A DNA stretch of 64,000 bases from Arthrinium phaeospermum. Taxonomy: Eukaryota > Ascomycota > Sordariomycetes > Amphisphaeriales > Apiosporaceae. Both the position numbers and the translations under genes were made by a program. This document shows, piece by piece, positions 23,140 to 35,003 of the stretch (positions within the stretch are counted from its first letter, which is position 1; each line of letters starts with the position of its first letter). The notes beneath the pieces are model-generated. The model did not search any database. It saw only the letters and a list, made by a program, of their open reading frames with translations, and was not told the origin of the DNA. The DNA is taken from NCBI GenBank assembly GCA_006503535.1, contig QYRS01000002.1, positions 4,278,001-4,342,000 of the forward strand, read 5' to 3'.

Positions 23140-24503
23140 ACATTTCGAAGAGCGGGAAGCAAGAGTGTGCTGGTTTTGTCAGCATACAAGACAGATAGTA
23201 CATGGTGCTGGTGTGTATTTAGTTGCTTGAAACCTGTGTGCCATATTCCGGTTCTTTCTTTGATTTAAGAAGTGATGTAGATATCGCAATGGCTTATTGA
23301 GTTCTCAATACTACATTTTGGCCCAGCAAGAGGACAACTCAGGGACAAGAATGAGGATAGGTATTCGGCGAAACAGCAAAGTCCCAATCTAGCTTCAGCT
23401 CTTTCTGATTGTCTTGCAGAAAGGAAAGCCCTGACCAACTGAGGCCGCGATGAGGATCTTCTTGAAATCTACCTACCACTATTGACTTGATATCTGGCAG
23501 CTTTCCACCGAAACAACACAATCAGTGGCAGGAGGGAAAGTACGACAATCACAATCCCAACAACCCACACAATTCTGAAATTCCAATCCGCATCCTACTT
23601 CAGACTTTACCCAACACCATCTCGTAGCACATCGCCTGCGTTCGTGCTGCTGGGTTGGTACTGCCTGAAAACATTCACAACGATATATGGACTGCCACCG
23701 CTGGCAGGCAACGCATTGTTTCTTCCATTCAATTTGAGATATCTGACCTTTTCCTGCTCAAGGATGTGACCGCACTCTTATTTATTTCCCTTGACCCTCA
23801 ACCTCACAAACGAAATCTCACCAACATCTTTCACCCTCAGCTGCTTGGCCTCAGCAAGCCTCCAAATTCTGCCAACCAACCTCATATGCTACGCGAGGTC
23901 TTGGCTTTGATTATTCTGGCAACCTCTTTCCCAATCATCACCACCTGTCTTTTTCACCTGGTCTGTTTCAGTCTCGGTGGAATTCCTCTGGTGATCTACC
24001 TCAGGATCGCGGCTAGAGGCTCATGAACTTGTGCTCATAATTATTTTCACAAGTTCCACTTGAGACGTTCAGCCCAGAACGCTACGAAAGCGACCACCAA
24101 TTCTCTCACATGCAAGTCCCAGTTGGGCAAGCTTGGTAAGTGCACAACTCTGACTTGCGCCTTCTATTTTACATCAACATATTTTCTCGTTCTCGCAATT
24201 TGCAGATGAATTCTTCAATTCCACGTCACCTTGTCCTGGTCTGGTCAACTGATCGAGCCCCAGCAACTACTTCCCTCCCATACAGTACTTACCACCACTC
24301 TCAAACTCTACCGACCCCGAGTGGCTAGAGTGAACGTGAGTAAGTGACGATAACGTGAGCCGAGACCCCAACATCTTCGTTCAAGGTGTTTGCCTCCATA
24401 CCTGACAGAGCAACTTCAACCCTCGCCTCTGAAGGAATGCTTCCTACGGAAAGTCAAACACAAAAATATTATTTCCTAAGCATCACAGGTGCTCAAAGCC
24501 AAC
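23140..24503. other. 5' region of the SNF2 gene
   Basis: About 1.4 kb. Contains a 123-codon open frame (23655-24026) with a hydrophobic end but no other support. More likely promoter and leader DNA, possibly with upstream ORFs. 24480-24490 reads like an intron acceptor (ATCACAG), so a 5' UTR intron is possible. Confidence 0.4.
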
Positions 24504-27500
24504 ATGGATTCCCCTGGGGAGGATCCGCCTATTAAGGAGGATCCCGATGGCCGAACGCCTGAAGAAGTTGTCGACCTCAGCATGCTTGGCGACAACATTC
24601 CGTCTGTCAGAATCAAGCAAGAGGTCGACAGAGACAGCCAAACCGTCTCTCAGCGTGCCGCTATCTCACCCGAGCCGGGTCAGGCACGCATCAAATCAGA
24701 ACCTGATGACAGCAGAGGGCTTGATCGGCGCATCAAAGTCGAGGAGGATCTAGATGATCGCAGATCACAAGATGTGTCCGCTAGCGGTCTTCATGATGGG
24801 AACCGAAGAGACGAGCCCATCCTGATCAGCGACGACGAAGACGAGCCCGAAGCAGATCGGGAAGTTCGGGAGAGCCGAAACGGACATCTCGTTCTTCAAA
24901 ACAACATCCATGTCGCCGCTGCCAAAGACGCTGACAGAGGCGCCCAGAACGCCGACACACTTGAGTTTCTAACGTCGAATCTTCATGATTACACCGCACG
25001 AAGAGACAGCCTGCAGACACATCTACAGGACAACTCAGGCACAGCGGCCCAATACAATGATCTTGCACAGCTCAACAAGAAAGTGAGAGATACCAAAGCC
25101 AACATAGACCAGATCAAGTCTACCACACAAGTCGACGGTGTGGATCAAGAATATGGTTTGGTCGCAGCCTCAAGTCAGAAGGCAAGCCCCCCATCTAGAG
25201 CGGACAATAGTCGTGCTCGGACTGCGAGAGAGTGGTGGGAGAGACAGTATGCGAACGAGAAGTTCAAAGAGGAGTTAGCAAGAAAGCGAAAAGAGATTTC
25301 CGGTACGGCGCCCCCCGCAAAGCGACGCAGGGGCAATGGAGCGGCAGATGCAAGTCTCGACCGTCTGTTTGAAAACCAGACCATTGACCAACTGAACGAA
25401 GCTCGCTGGGCTGCACAGAATCTCCCTGAAGCTGGGGAATTTTCTGCGACTAGCAAAGACCAGCAATTGAAACAAACTCGCGCAGATGCCTCCACACGTG
25501 GTTGTGACAACCCAAAGGACTGGAGAAAACTTGACTTGGCTTCTCGGTCATTCGGCTTAAACAACTGCAAGCCCGATAAGCCCAATTGGGCTTCAGCCAC
25601 GTGGGGAGTGCCGAAGGTCACGTCACGACTGCGCAACCACCAGCTTCTTGGTGTCCATTGGATGCTTGGTCGGGAGTTTGGAGAGGACCATGGTGGCATT
25701 AATGCGGATGAGATGGGATTGGGCAAGACCGTCCAAACACTCAGCTGCATTGTAAACAACATGCCCAAGCCGTCCAAACCGAGAACGACACTGATTGTCG
25801 CACCCGCGTGTGCCATTCCGCAATGGATGCACCAAATCCAGTTGCATCTCCCAACAGGGCCGGACTTCACCTATGCACAATACCAGAATAACTTGGCCGC
25901 AACTGAGGACAACTTGTGTGCGAATGCCATCATGTGAGTATTCGATTAACCCGTCCACAGCCTTCATAGGATAAACTAACGCACGATGGAAGCATGGTGA
26001 GCTATGACGAGCTTCGACAGTCATACAGGCAGTTCAAAGAAGTACAAGAGAAAATGGAGTCCGCGTCATGTGCGCCCAAGCGACGTGATGAGCTCCAGCG
26101 TGGCCACCTTGGTGTCTTGTTCAAGATGCAATTTCGGAGAGTCGTATTGGACGAAGCCCATTATATCAAGAACCGCTCATCCCAGAGTATGTACCTCAAC
26201 ATACCCTAGTGATCCGGCGAAGCTACGTTTGCTGACACTATTATTAGGATTCATTGCCTGCCGTGAGGTAAAGGCCAAGTACAGATGGGCACTTTCGGGT
26301 ACACCGCTTCAGAATAATCCAGAAGGTATGAATCAGCTATCCAATCGTTATTGTTGGGGTTTGAATACTAACATTAGCAGAGTTCTGGTCCTACCTATCG
26401 TTCCTGAAAGTCCCTTGGGTCCCAACATTCGAGGAATTCAAATCGATACTGAATGACGATGTAAGAGACATGAGCATCCTGAGAACGCTGAGTGTTTATT
26501 AACACCAATAGCCTGAGAATAAGAGACGACTCGAAGCAATCGTCAACGAAGTCATGATCCAAAGGTTAGCATTCATATCTCACTTGTAATAGGGTTAGGA
26601 GCTAATCTTATTATAGGAAAGCTAGTGATACTATCCTCGGTCGGCCACTGTGGGAGGCCAAACAATCGCACCATGAACCCGTGGAGATAGAACTTACCAA
26701 AGAAGAAAAAGTCATCTACAGGTAAGTATGATTTTCTTAGTATCTCGCAGTCACAAACCATCGTATTAACCGCGCGCAGAGGTGTCGAAGACGCATTCCG
26801 AGGCCATGTCAACGAGACTGGGCCGGGCAACTATTTCTTGTATCTCCTGAGACTACGCCAGGCTACAGCGCATCCCTTTTTACTCGAACCTGCTTTCAAA
26901 GAGAACCTGAGCAAACAAGACATCGAGAAGATAGATAGCGCGATCGACAAAGTTGGAGAGCAGACACCTGTTTACGAACAACTTAAGCTGTTCCACGACA
27001 AAGCCTTCGGCGCCAGCAAATTCGGATACGGCTTCGACATGAAGGACCAGTTCAATATGGCATTGGTTATAGAAGACGAAGATCTCTGCAAGATGTGCGG
27101 GGAGGATTTTGACACCCCACAAAAGAACAGTGTGAGTGTACACAAAATTCCTTTGAGTAACCTACTAACATGAGCGCATAGTGTGGCCATGTGTTCTGCG
27201 AATTCTGCATTGATAACGCGGATAGAATTGCCACGATAGAGGGAACCCGCCAGGGCTCATGTCCAATATGCGATAAAGCCCTACAAGATTGGGAACCTGT
27301 ATCGCCTCCCATCGATCCAGAGACAGCTAAACTCAAGGATAACGGATTCAGTAGCAAACAGATCCGTGCCATAAAGGAACTCGAACGCCTTGAAGGCCGT
27401 CAAGGCCCGACTAAGAAGGGAAGAGATGGCAAGCATCTGGGCAACGACTATCGTAATATCCAGCCACACTCGAAACTGGCATCTTCCTCTTTCCTCCAAG

Positions 27501-28150
27501 CCTCGGATGCCAAGTATCCTAAGCCCATGGTGCCCAGTGCGAAGACCACGCAGGTAAAGGCCACTCTACTTCAGTGGCATGAAGCGGCACCGGACGACAA
27601 GGTCATTATATTCACCCAGTTCATCCAAGAGGGACAGATCCTGGGCCGAATGCTACAAGCCGAGGGCTTCAAATTCGTCTACTACTTCGGCGAGATGACA
27701 GCCAAACAGAAAACGGCAGCAATCGATACGTTCGCAGATGAGGAGGAAGTCAAGATCATGGTAAGATGCGCATTTCATTACGCTAGCACCACAGTTCTAA
27801 CAGGCATCGAATAGGTTTCGTCCCTAAAATGCGGAGGCGTCGCACTGAATCTCACCTGTGCCAACCGCGTCATCATGACCGACCCTTGGTGGAACTCCTC
27901 AGTTGAACAGCAAGCCTTTGGTCGAGTATACCGCATGGGCCAGGAGAAAGAAACCTATCTCCAGACTATCCTGGTTCGCGACACCATCGACAAGAGAATG
28001 CAAGCCCTGCAAGTCAAGAAGAATGAGGCTATCAAGCAGACTCTGCAGTATTGCAAGGGTCTCACCTACAAGGAGTCGATGGGGCTGCTCGGAAATCTCA
28101 CAAAGGATGAGAACGGCAACGATGTCGTGGAGGCCGACTACGAAGATTAG
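24504..28150 (+). CDS. SNF2-family ATPase with embedded RING finger (Rad5/Rad16/Uls1 type)
   Basis: Model: join(24504..25933, 25993..26186, 26248..26325, 26381..26460, 26512..26564, 26617..26721, 26780..27131, 27182..27760, 27815..28150), 1068 residues; all eight introns keep frame. ATPase motifs: DEMGLGKT (402-409), DEAH (530-533), WALSGTPLQNN, and QAFGRVYRMGQ (990-1000). A C3HC4 RING lies between the two helicase lobes: C750, C753, C765, H767, C770, C773, C791, C794. That arrangement defines the Rad5/Rad16/Uls1 group of DNA translocases with ubiquitin-ligase potential. The N-terminus has SUMO-interaction-like motifs (EEVVDLS at 20-26; PILISDDEDE at 105-114) and four psi-K-x-E/D sites (K11, K38, K64, K78), which favours an Uls1-like SUMO-targeted role. 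Nuclear; KRRRGNG is a likely NLS. Rad5's HIRAN domain was not seen. Exact orthology is uncertain. Confidence 0.9.
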
Positions 28151-29812
28151 CTGGCGCATGTGCCGACAAGTGCCTCTTCTTCACCCATTTGCCATGCGCG
28201 CATGGAAAGCGGACCGCTGATAATGTAGGGGACATGTAACACAAGGGGAGATTATTATTTGCCTGGGCAGCGCCAGGCCTCATGAGTTGGTGGCCGGACT
28301 TTGGTGCGCAGTTGGGTCTGCTTTCTTCGGGCTTGTCTCGATGATTCATGGCAGGCTCATGCAAGCACTCAGAGGATGGACATTTGACCAACAGTTTCGC
28401 GGTTTCTTTTTTATCTGATGCACGTTAGCTCATATCTATCCCGATCATGACATTCATCAGAGCATTCAGAAGATATGAACATAGACCAATAGACTTAATT
28501 ACATAGTCCCGGATGTGTTGCTGGTGGTGTGGCTACTTCGCACCTCCAGCCTGAAGAGGAGTCGTTACACCACATCGTGACACTTCAAATGGCCCGGAAG
28601 ATTACGTCTTTGACAAGTGGGAAAGTGAGTTGATGTGTAGCACGAAGTAGGGTAAGCCGCTCAACTACTTAAGACATTGAACTGTCAGTTTTCAGCTCGG
28701 TTTGCGGTTCTGATACGGCCTTTGAATACCGATTCCAAGTTTGTGTAGATGCAGACAAGTTCTGGGGCCGCCGGGCATTGGAGCTGATTAGCACTGCAAC
28801 GGTCTATTGTGGGTTGTCTTCATATTAAAGCAAGCCATGGATGGTGCAAAGCATGATGCATAATACCGCGGGCGGCGGAACGTTCGGGGTGCACAATATA
28901 CCCCAGCTTACGAATGACGGAATTTTATTACCAAAGAAGTAGGCGGCCCTGCGGTTTGGATCATTTGCGTTGGCAATGATAGTTGAATGATGCAGGGCTG
29001 TGCTATCACAGCTGCACAGCTGCCCACCGTACCACGCGAGATCCACCCGACCCTGCAGAGTACGCTGGAGGCATCGGCGGGACGGAACTTGCATGAGACA
29101 TTTTGTGGACAAGTTGAATGATGATGCGATCAGCTCATGGCGCTGTCAACAATGTTAACTGTCATGGATTCCGTTCTGGCCCTACGTAACCTCCCGTGAA
29201 GGGCTCAATTGCAGTTTTATCGCGCGGTGTTCGGTGTTCGTTCGCCGCGAGCAAGCAAAGCAAGCACGCGATTAATTACCAGTGCCTGACTGCTAGGCCG
29301 CAGAGGGCATGATCGGACCGCCGCTACGGGAGGGTTCCCCGCACAGCATGCGACATAGATGGGGAACAAGAAGAGGGCCAGAATGAGGTGCACGCATGAT
29401 AAGCTTTTAGCCCTGCAACTTGGGCCCAATCAGCCCCGGCAATTGCGCGACCGGGTATGGCCCACGGCGAAATGCGCAGATGAGGTCGTCGACTCTCGAA
29501 CTACCTTCCCAAAACCGATGGCACCTTCCTAAAGGCGACAAGTTGGCGAATTGGGTCGCTCGATGCTTATGGGGGGACAATCTGACTGGCCAATGGCGCA
29601 ATGTTGTATACCGCCGATCTTCAGGTAAACACGGCCTCTGATCGGCATCTTCTTTGCCTCTGTTACTGGATTTCTTGCCCAACACCCATTGTGCCCAGCC
29701 TCGGCGTCTGCATATATAAGCTATCCCAGGTCCCGGGTCGCCAAAGATAAGCTTTTCTTGGCCACCTCTCCAGCCTCTCTTCTTACCCAAGTTCTCGGCC
29801 TTCTGCAGCAAA
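28151..29812. other. Intergenic region with sedolisin promoter
   Basis: About 1.7 kb with no convincing gene on either strand. Includes the 3' UTR of the SNF2 gene and, at its right end, a TATA box upstream of the protease gene. Confidence 0.5.
29713..29720 (+). promoter_or_regulatory. TATA box of the sedolisin gene
   Basis: TATATAAG lies 93 bp upstream of the ATG at 29813, a normal distance for a fungal TATA element with a short leader. It suits a strongly induced secreted enzyme. Confidence 0.6.
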
Positions 29813-31773
29813 ATGGGTCGCTTTGCCGTTGCGTTCTTGGCGCTGCTCGCCCCGAGTGCGGTGGTCGCTTCGCCAATCAAGGCCCGCACCCCGTACCAGG
29901 TCAAAGAGACTCACGTCGTGCCCCGCGGATGGAAGAAGGTCGAGCGTGCCTCGGCCGATCGGGTGATGAACCTGCAAATCGGTCTGAAGCAGGGCAACTT
30001 CGAAGAGCTCGAGAGACACCTGTACGAAGGTATGTGGGATTGACAGGCGGCAGTTGCGGTAACACCGGAATGTGCAGTGCTAACCGGCAATTTTAGTGTC
30101 TGATCCGGCCCACGAACGCTATGGCCAGCACCTCTCCCAGCAAGACGTCAAGGACCTTGTCAAGCCCAGCGACGAAGCACTGGATCTCGTCCACGAATGG
30201 CTTCAAGACAACGGTGTCGCACCTACGGGCTACAGCGCTGCGAAGGATTGGATCACGGTCGCTCTTCCCGTCGACAAGATTGAGAGTCTTCTCGACACCC
30301 AGTACCACACGTACGAGCATGCCGACGGGTCCCGCGTGGCGCGCACGTCCAAGTGGTCGCTCCCTGCACACTTGCACGACCATGTCGACACCATTCAGCC
30401 CACCACCTCTTTCTTCCGCGCCCGCGCCGAGAGGTTCGACCACGTCCTGGATGCTGGCTGGATTCCCCCGGCCTACACCCCGCCCAGCAACTCCACGCTG
30501 AACAAGGTCTGCAACATCAGCTCTGTCACCCCCGAATGCTTCCAGACCCTGTACGGCACCAAGGGCTACAAGACCCGCGCCGCCGACGTCAACAAAGTCG
30601 GCTTCACCAACTACCTCGGAGAGCACCCAATTCGCGCGGATACCGAGAAGTTCCTGGCCAAGTATCGCCCTGAAGCGGTCTCCAGCGCCAAGGACTTCAA
30701 GCAGTTTACCATTGCGGATGGCCCCGGAGATGGTCCCATCACCGCGGAGGAACTTGCCGAGGGCACTGATAAGGAAGCCAACTTGGATGTTCAAGCCATT
30801 GCTGGTATTAGCTACGGAACCCCGATTGAGAGTTATTCGACAGGAGGCAGCCCGCCTTTCATTCCCTCGTCGCAGACCCCGGACAACACCAACGAGCCCT
30901 ACCTCGTGTGGCTCGACTACTTGCTATCTCAGCCCAGCATCCCGCAAGTCATTTCCACCTCGTATAGTGACGACGAGCAAACCGTTCCCCGCTCTTACGC
31001 GAACCGCGTGTGCCAAGAATTCGTCCGAGCTGGAGTGCGAGGCACGTCCATACTCTTTAGCAGTGGTGACGATGGCGTAGGCCCTGACGGCGGAGTGTGC
31101 ACGTCCAATGACGGCAAGAACACCACCCAGTTCCTCCCCGGCTTCCCGTCCAGCTGCCCCTACGTCACCACTATCGGTGCCACCATGAAGTTTCAGCCTG
31201 AGGTGGTCGCATACCGCCCTCCTTTCGAGCGGAACGGAACGCATTACGGTGCATACACTTCCGGTGGCGGCTTCAGCAACTACTTTGAGGCGCCGGCCTA
31301 CCAGAAGCAAGTAACAGAGGACTACGTCAAGAGCTTGAACGGCAAGTTCGACGGTCTGTACAACAAGACGGGTCGCGGATACCCCGACATCTCTGCCCAA
31401 GGCATGTACTTTGCCTACTTCTACAACGGTACTGAGGGTACTATCAGCGGTACCAGTGCCAGTTGCCCGCTGACAGGCGGCATCATCTCCCTGCTCAACG
31501 ACGCCCGCATCGCGTCCGGCATGCCGCCTATGGGCTTCCTGAACCCCTGGATCTACTCTGTGGGCCGCAAGGGCGTGAACGACATCGTCTCGGGCAGCGC
31601 GCACGGCTGCGACACCGAGGGCTTCCCGGCCCAGAAGGGTTGGGACCCCGTGACGGGCTTTGGAACACCCGTAAGTACTTTCGACGCTACCATCTGGAAA
31701 ATCCCGAAACTAGCTAACTTTGACACAGATCTTCCCCGAGCTTGTCAAACTGGCAGGCGCAAAGCTTCACTAA
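29813..31773 (+). CDS. Secreted tripeptidyl-peptidase, sedolisin family (S53)
   Basis: Model: join(29813..30029, 30097..31670, 31729..31773), 611 residues; a GTATGT and a GTAAGT intron, both in phase. Sedolisins are acid serine-carboxyl peptidases; fungal ones remove tripeptides from N-termini outside the cell. Signal peptide: first 20 or so residues (MGRFAVAFLALLAPSAVVAS). Prodomain with HERYGQHLSQQDVKDLVKP, typical of the family's pro-kumamolisin region. Catalytic residues: E299 and D303 (KEANLDVQAI), the oxyanion Asp in SSGDDGVG (about 397), and S526 in SGTSAS. The Ca-binding end with DIVSG and GWDPVTGFGTP is present. The last exon is only 14 codons plus stop (IFPELVKLAGAKLH). Several N-glycosylation sites (NSTL, NTTQ, NGTH, NKTG, NGTE). 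It appears intact and active. Confidence 0.93.
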
Positions 31774-31979
31774 ATAGAATAGGGTGTTTAGAGCTGATTA
31801 GTGCGAAGAATCCTACGTATTCTCTTCATTGAAACATTAATACACATTAATTAATCGTAACATCGAATCGTCACCCGTACGTCGTAGCCGCAGCCATGCT
31901 GTGTTGAGAAGCAAGAAGCGCTCCTCCGCCTCTGCCCATGCCTGCCTATATTAGGCCCCTACTCTGTCTAACCATATCA

Positions 31980-32703
31980 TCAAGAGTGGGCCGGCAGGCG
32001 GTCGAAGAAGACGGTCTGCACCACGTCCCCGAAGTAGGTCCGCAGCACATGGACGTTGCAGTCGTCAAAGAACTCAAAGTGGTTGTCCAGCTCCAAGCCC
32101 ACCCACGTCGGCAGGGTGGCGGTGCTGAAGCGGACGTGCATGACGCCCGACGGACCCGTGGCCCCGGAGTAGCGCTGGTGGTCGTGGTGCTCCCCCTCCA
32201 TTTTGTCTTGGTCGCCCTTGCCACCGTATCCGCCCTGTCGTTTACTGCCGCCGCGACAAGGGGAGCGGCCCGTACCGGTGGGGGCGGTGGGCACGGTCAC
32301 GTTGACGAGCTCGAACGGCCCGCCGGCGCCGAGGCTGTGCTGGGCGACGGTGGCCCACGCGGCGTCGGGGTCGGTGGGCTGGGCGGGCAGGGTCACGGTC
32401 TTGGGGCGGTACTCGGGCTGCGTGGTGTCGTTGGCGGTGATGACGAAGCTGTTGTAGCGGGTTTCGCTGTAGACGGTGATGCCCGAGGGGTAGACGCTGT
32501 GCCACTGGGGCAGGGGGGCGCCGGAGGTCGTGTTGCTTTTCGGGGGGAGGGGCGGGGTGTTAGCAGCGTTTCTTGGGTATCAAGTATGTATGGTTTGTTC
32601 CATCTTGGGCTGACTGTTTTGCTGGGCTTACTTACGTTAGGGTGGCGTTGATGAAGCCCCAGGCTCCTACGAAGCAGTTTAGGGCTTGATCGGCGGCTAC
32701 CAT
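31980..32703 (-). CDS. Lipocalin-like domain protein
   Basis: Model: complement of join(31980..32535, 32636..32703), 207 residues; the intron has a GTAAGT donor and a GAAAAG acceptor. The start MVAADQALNCFVGAWGFINATL, followed by PLPQWHSVYPSGITVYSE and NSFVITAND, resembles the LLGTW...P.G.I.YS pattern of lipocalin-like small-molecule-binding beta-barrels in fungi. A Gly/Lys-rich loop interrupts the middle (SKRQGGYGGKGDQDK). The C-terminal part (HFEFFDDCNVHVLRTYF) is plausible barrel strand. No signal peptide. Convergent with the sedolisin gene, with only 206 bp between stop codons. The fold assignment is by eye and moderate; ligand unknown. Confidence 0.6.
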
Positions 32704-33578
32704 TTCGGGCGGGTGGAGGGATGGATGGGGATGCTGGGTGGGATCGGGGTGCGTGTTGTTCAGTCGGGTTGTGTTGTTGGGAGATTCTCTGTCGGGAAAT
32801 CTTGGCATTGGGTTTACTTATACGTGTGTGCCCCTATCTTGTTATTCTCTGCGTTTTGGGTCTAGACGAACCCTGGGCGTCCGCCGTTGGCGGGTCATTC
32901 CCACACGGCAACGCAACATGACCGAGCCCGCGCTCTAGTTCTAGGGGCGTGCACATCATCCAATGTGATGCGGCGCCTTGTGGTCAAAAGAAATTGGGGA
33001 ATCCACGTGCCTCACGGGCGGGCTAGAAGCCACACTAGAACGTCCCCATCCCGCTCAGCAGGTGGCACGCACAGGGGATGGTTGGCGGTAGAACTTCGCT
33101 GGTGCCGAGAAATTGGTGTCACATGGAAAATGGTTATTGCTATTATAACGTTCGAAAGCCATCGGTTCGATCTCATCTCGTGGGTAGCGCCCGTAAGGAT
33201 CAATGTGAGATGAGTGGCTGGTCGCAAGTCACGACCGGGCTCGCCACTAGCCCCTGAATTAGAGTTAAGGGGGGCGAGGTTCCGGGTAATCGGATACTGG
33301 CAGTATTTTCTGCACGCTGGAACCAGCCACATATGCGATCTTCCTTTTTCATCGTGGAATCAATCGTGCGTTTGACGAATGGGCATGCTTACTGTCTTGA
33401 GTTTCGTATTCTCTGTCGCTACGGGGACGAGTGTAGCCTCTACCCAGCTTCTATCTGGAGCGCCAGTCTCTGCCGCAGGTCAATGTGCTGTGCACCGTAT
33501 TGAACGCCCCATAGTCTGCATCCGCCGCGCCTGTCTCGTAGCCATTCATGACTTCCAGCAATCCACCTTCCACCCCGT
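32704..33578. other. Spacer, no gene seen
   Basis: About 870 bp holding the promoter of the lipocalin-like gene and the 3' end of the small coiled-coil gene, both on the minus strand. A B-box-like GGTTCGATC at about 33171 has no matching tRNA arms around it. Confidence 0.45.
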
Positions 33579-33851
33579 TTACTCGTCATTCTGGTGAATG
33601 CACTTAAAGTTGGCAATAGCGCCATGCTTGTAGCCGTCCCGGAGGGCATAGGTATGTTGCTGCACCTTCCGTTCCTTCTCGTACATCTCCTCCAGGGCCT
33701 TCGAGATAGGCTCGCCTTTCTCGGCCATTCTGTCGGACAATGCAATGAGGAGCTCCATACGAATGCGATGTTCGGAAATTTCCTGTTCGAGCTTGACGGA
33801 TCGGGCCTGGAGCTCGTCCAGTGCCAACTGGCACTTGTCACAGACAGCCAT
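33579..33851 (-). CDS. Small coiled-coil protein, 90 residues
   Basis: Single exon from an ATG at 33851. The N-terminus MAVCDKCQLALDEL contains a CxxC pair. Residues 10-75 are a charged, Leu/Met-heptad coiled coil (ISEHRIRMELLIALSDRMAE, ALEEMYEKERKVQQHTYAL). A further Cys lies near the end (FKCIHQNDE). The amphipathic regularity and clean start argue for a real gene, but there is no recognised family. A zinc-binding role for the CxxC is speculative. Confidence 0.5.
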   Translation of the reverse strand: MAVCDKCQLALDELQARSVKLEQEISEHRIRMELLIALSDRMAEKGEPISKALEEMYEKERKVQQHTYALRDGYKHGAIANFKCIHQNDE

Positions 33852-35003
33852 GATGTTGATGCTGTAGGACTCCGTAGGATGACTCGCGGTGAAGGGATGA
33901 CGGAAAGTGATGAGTTGCGTTGAGTGTTTTGTGTGCTGTGTTGGATATGTCAGTTATTTGTATCATTGCAACATTATTGCGCTTCGTACCTTATTTATGC
34001 TGTGCTCCCGGGACGTGGCCTTTGTCTGAGGAGTGGACGATGATGAGAGATTTCTGCTCAGATTCACGGGTTTTAGTTGTGCTGGTGCTGGTTATGAAGT
34101 TCTCAGCAGGGACGCCTTATCAAAAAATAAAAGTTGTACTTACACTTTGGCAGATGAGGGCCTATTGATGTAAGTTGGTAAACAATGGGAGATGCCGGAG
34201 GTGCGGTATGCGTGAAGGTAGTGATGCTCAATGGGACCTATTAAGTAGGTAGGCAAGTTAGCCGATAGGAGAGGACCTGTTGACGACAGTGGTTATACGG
34301 GGCTGCAACCCACCTGTCGATCTGTGAAAAGCGTTTACTACTGGTGCTTTTGAGATAATCAGATAAGGGCGAGACAATCAGGGCAAAAGCGCTTACTGGC
34401 ATTGCTGGAAACGACGAGCGACGAGAAATCCAGTACAAATAGCAAGAAACAATATCAGACTTTTGCAGTATTACCAGCTGAGAGGTAATACGGTGTGAGT
34501 GCCTTATAAGCGAGGTCACTTGTGCCCTACTAGATATTTCTACTCTTTTTATAAACTAATAGTCATACTTCGCCGAGTGAATCTCTTTCTTTGAAAGAAA
34601 TAAGAAGAAAGAAAATTAACTCGGCGAAATACCTTTTTCTTTTTCGAAGAAAGAAGATCAACTCGACGAAGCTCAACTGTCACAGTTTCAGCCTGAAGGA
34701 GTGATTGACAGGTAGCATGCCCGCCAGCCTCAGACTGCCGTATGAGAGACCCGTGCCGGTCAGACCCGTATCAGTCTCGATGAGATGTTTGACTAGATAT
34801 ATCCCGGGCGAGGGCTTCTCATGTTTCCCTTCTTTCAACTGCGGTTGTTATATAAAGCGACAAGCCGAGCCGGGATATGTGCTAGACAGACCTCCTGGCA
34901 GGGGATGGAGTCTTCCGATGCCGTTTGATACATGCTTAGAGAGCGGGTGGCGCTCGAGAAGGACCTGCGGCTTTCTGTTGGCTTCCTATTCGCTATTTCG
35001 TAT
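33852..35003. other. Spacer with an inverted repeat
   Basis: About 1.15 kb. No gene. Holds the hairpin at 34569-34628 and neighbouring purine/pyrimidine tracts. Confidence 0.5.
34569..34628. repeat. Inverted repeat with nested palindrome
   Basis: TTCGCCGAGT (34569-34578) is mirrored by ACTCGGCGAA (34619-34628), a perfect 10-bp inverted repeat. Between the arms is a second palindrome, TTTCTTTGAAAGAAA. A diverged third arm (AACTCGACGAAG) occurs about 40 bp further on. Confidence 0.75.

Noticed and set aside
23655..24026. 123-codon frame upstream of the SNF2 gene with a hydrophobic end
   Set aside because: No conserved motif, typical leader composition and position; more likely untranslated sequence or an upstream ORF.
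33120..33210. Possible tRNA gene, because of a B-box-like GGTTCGATC
   Set aside because: No matching acceptor, D or anticodon stems could be found around it.
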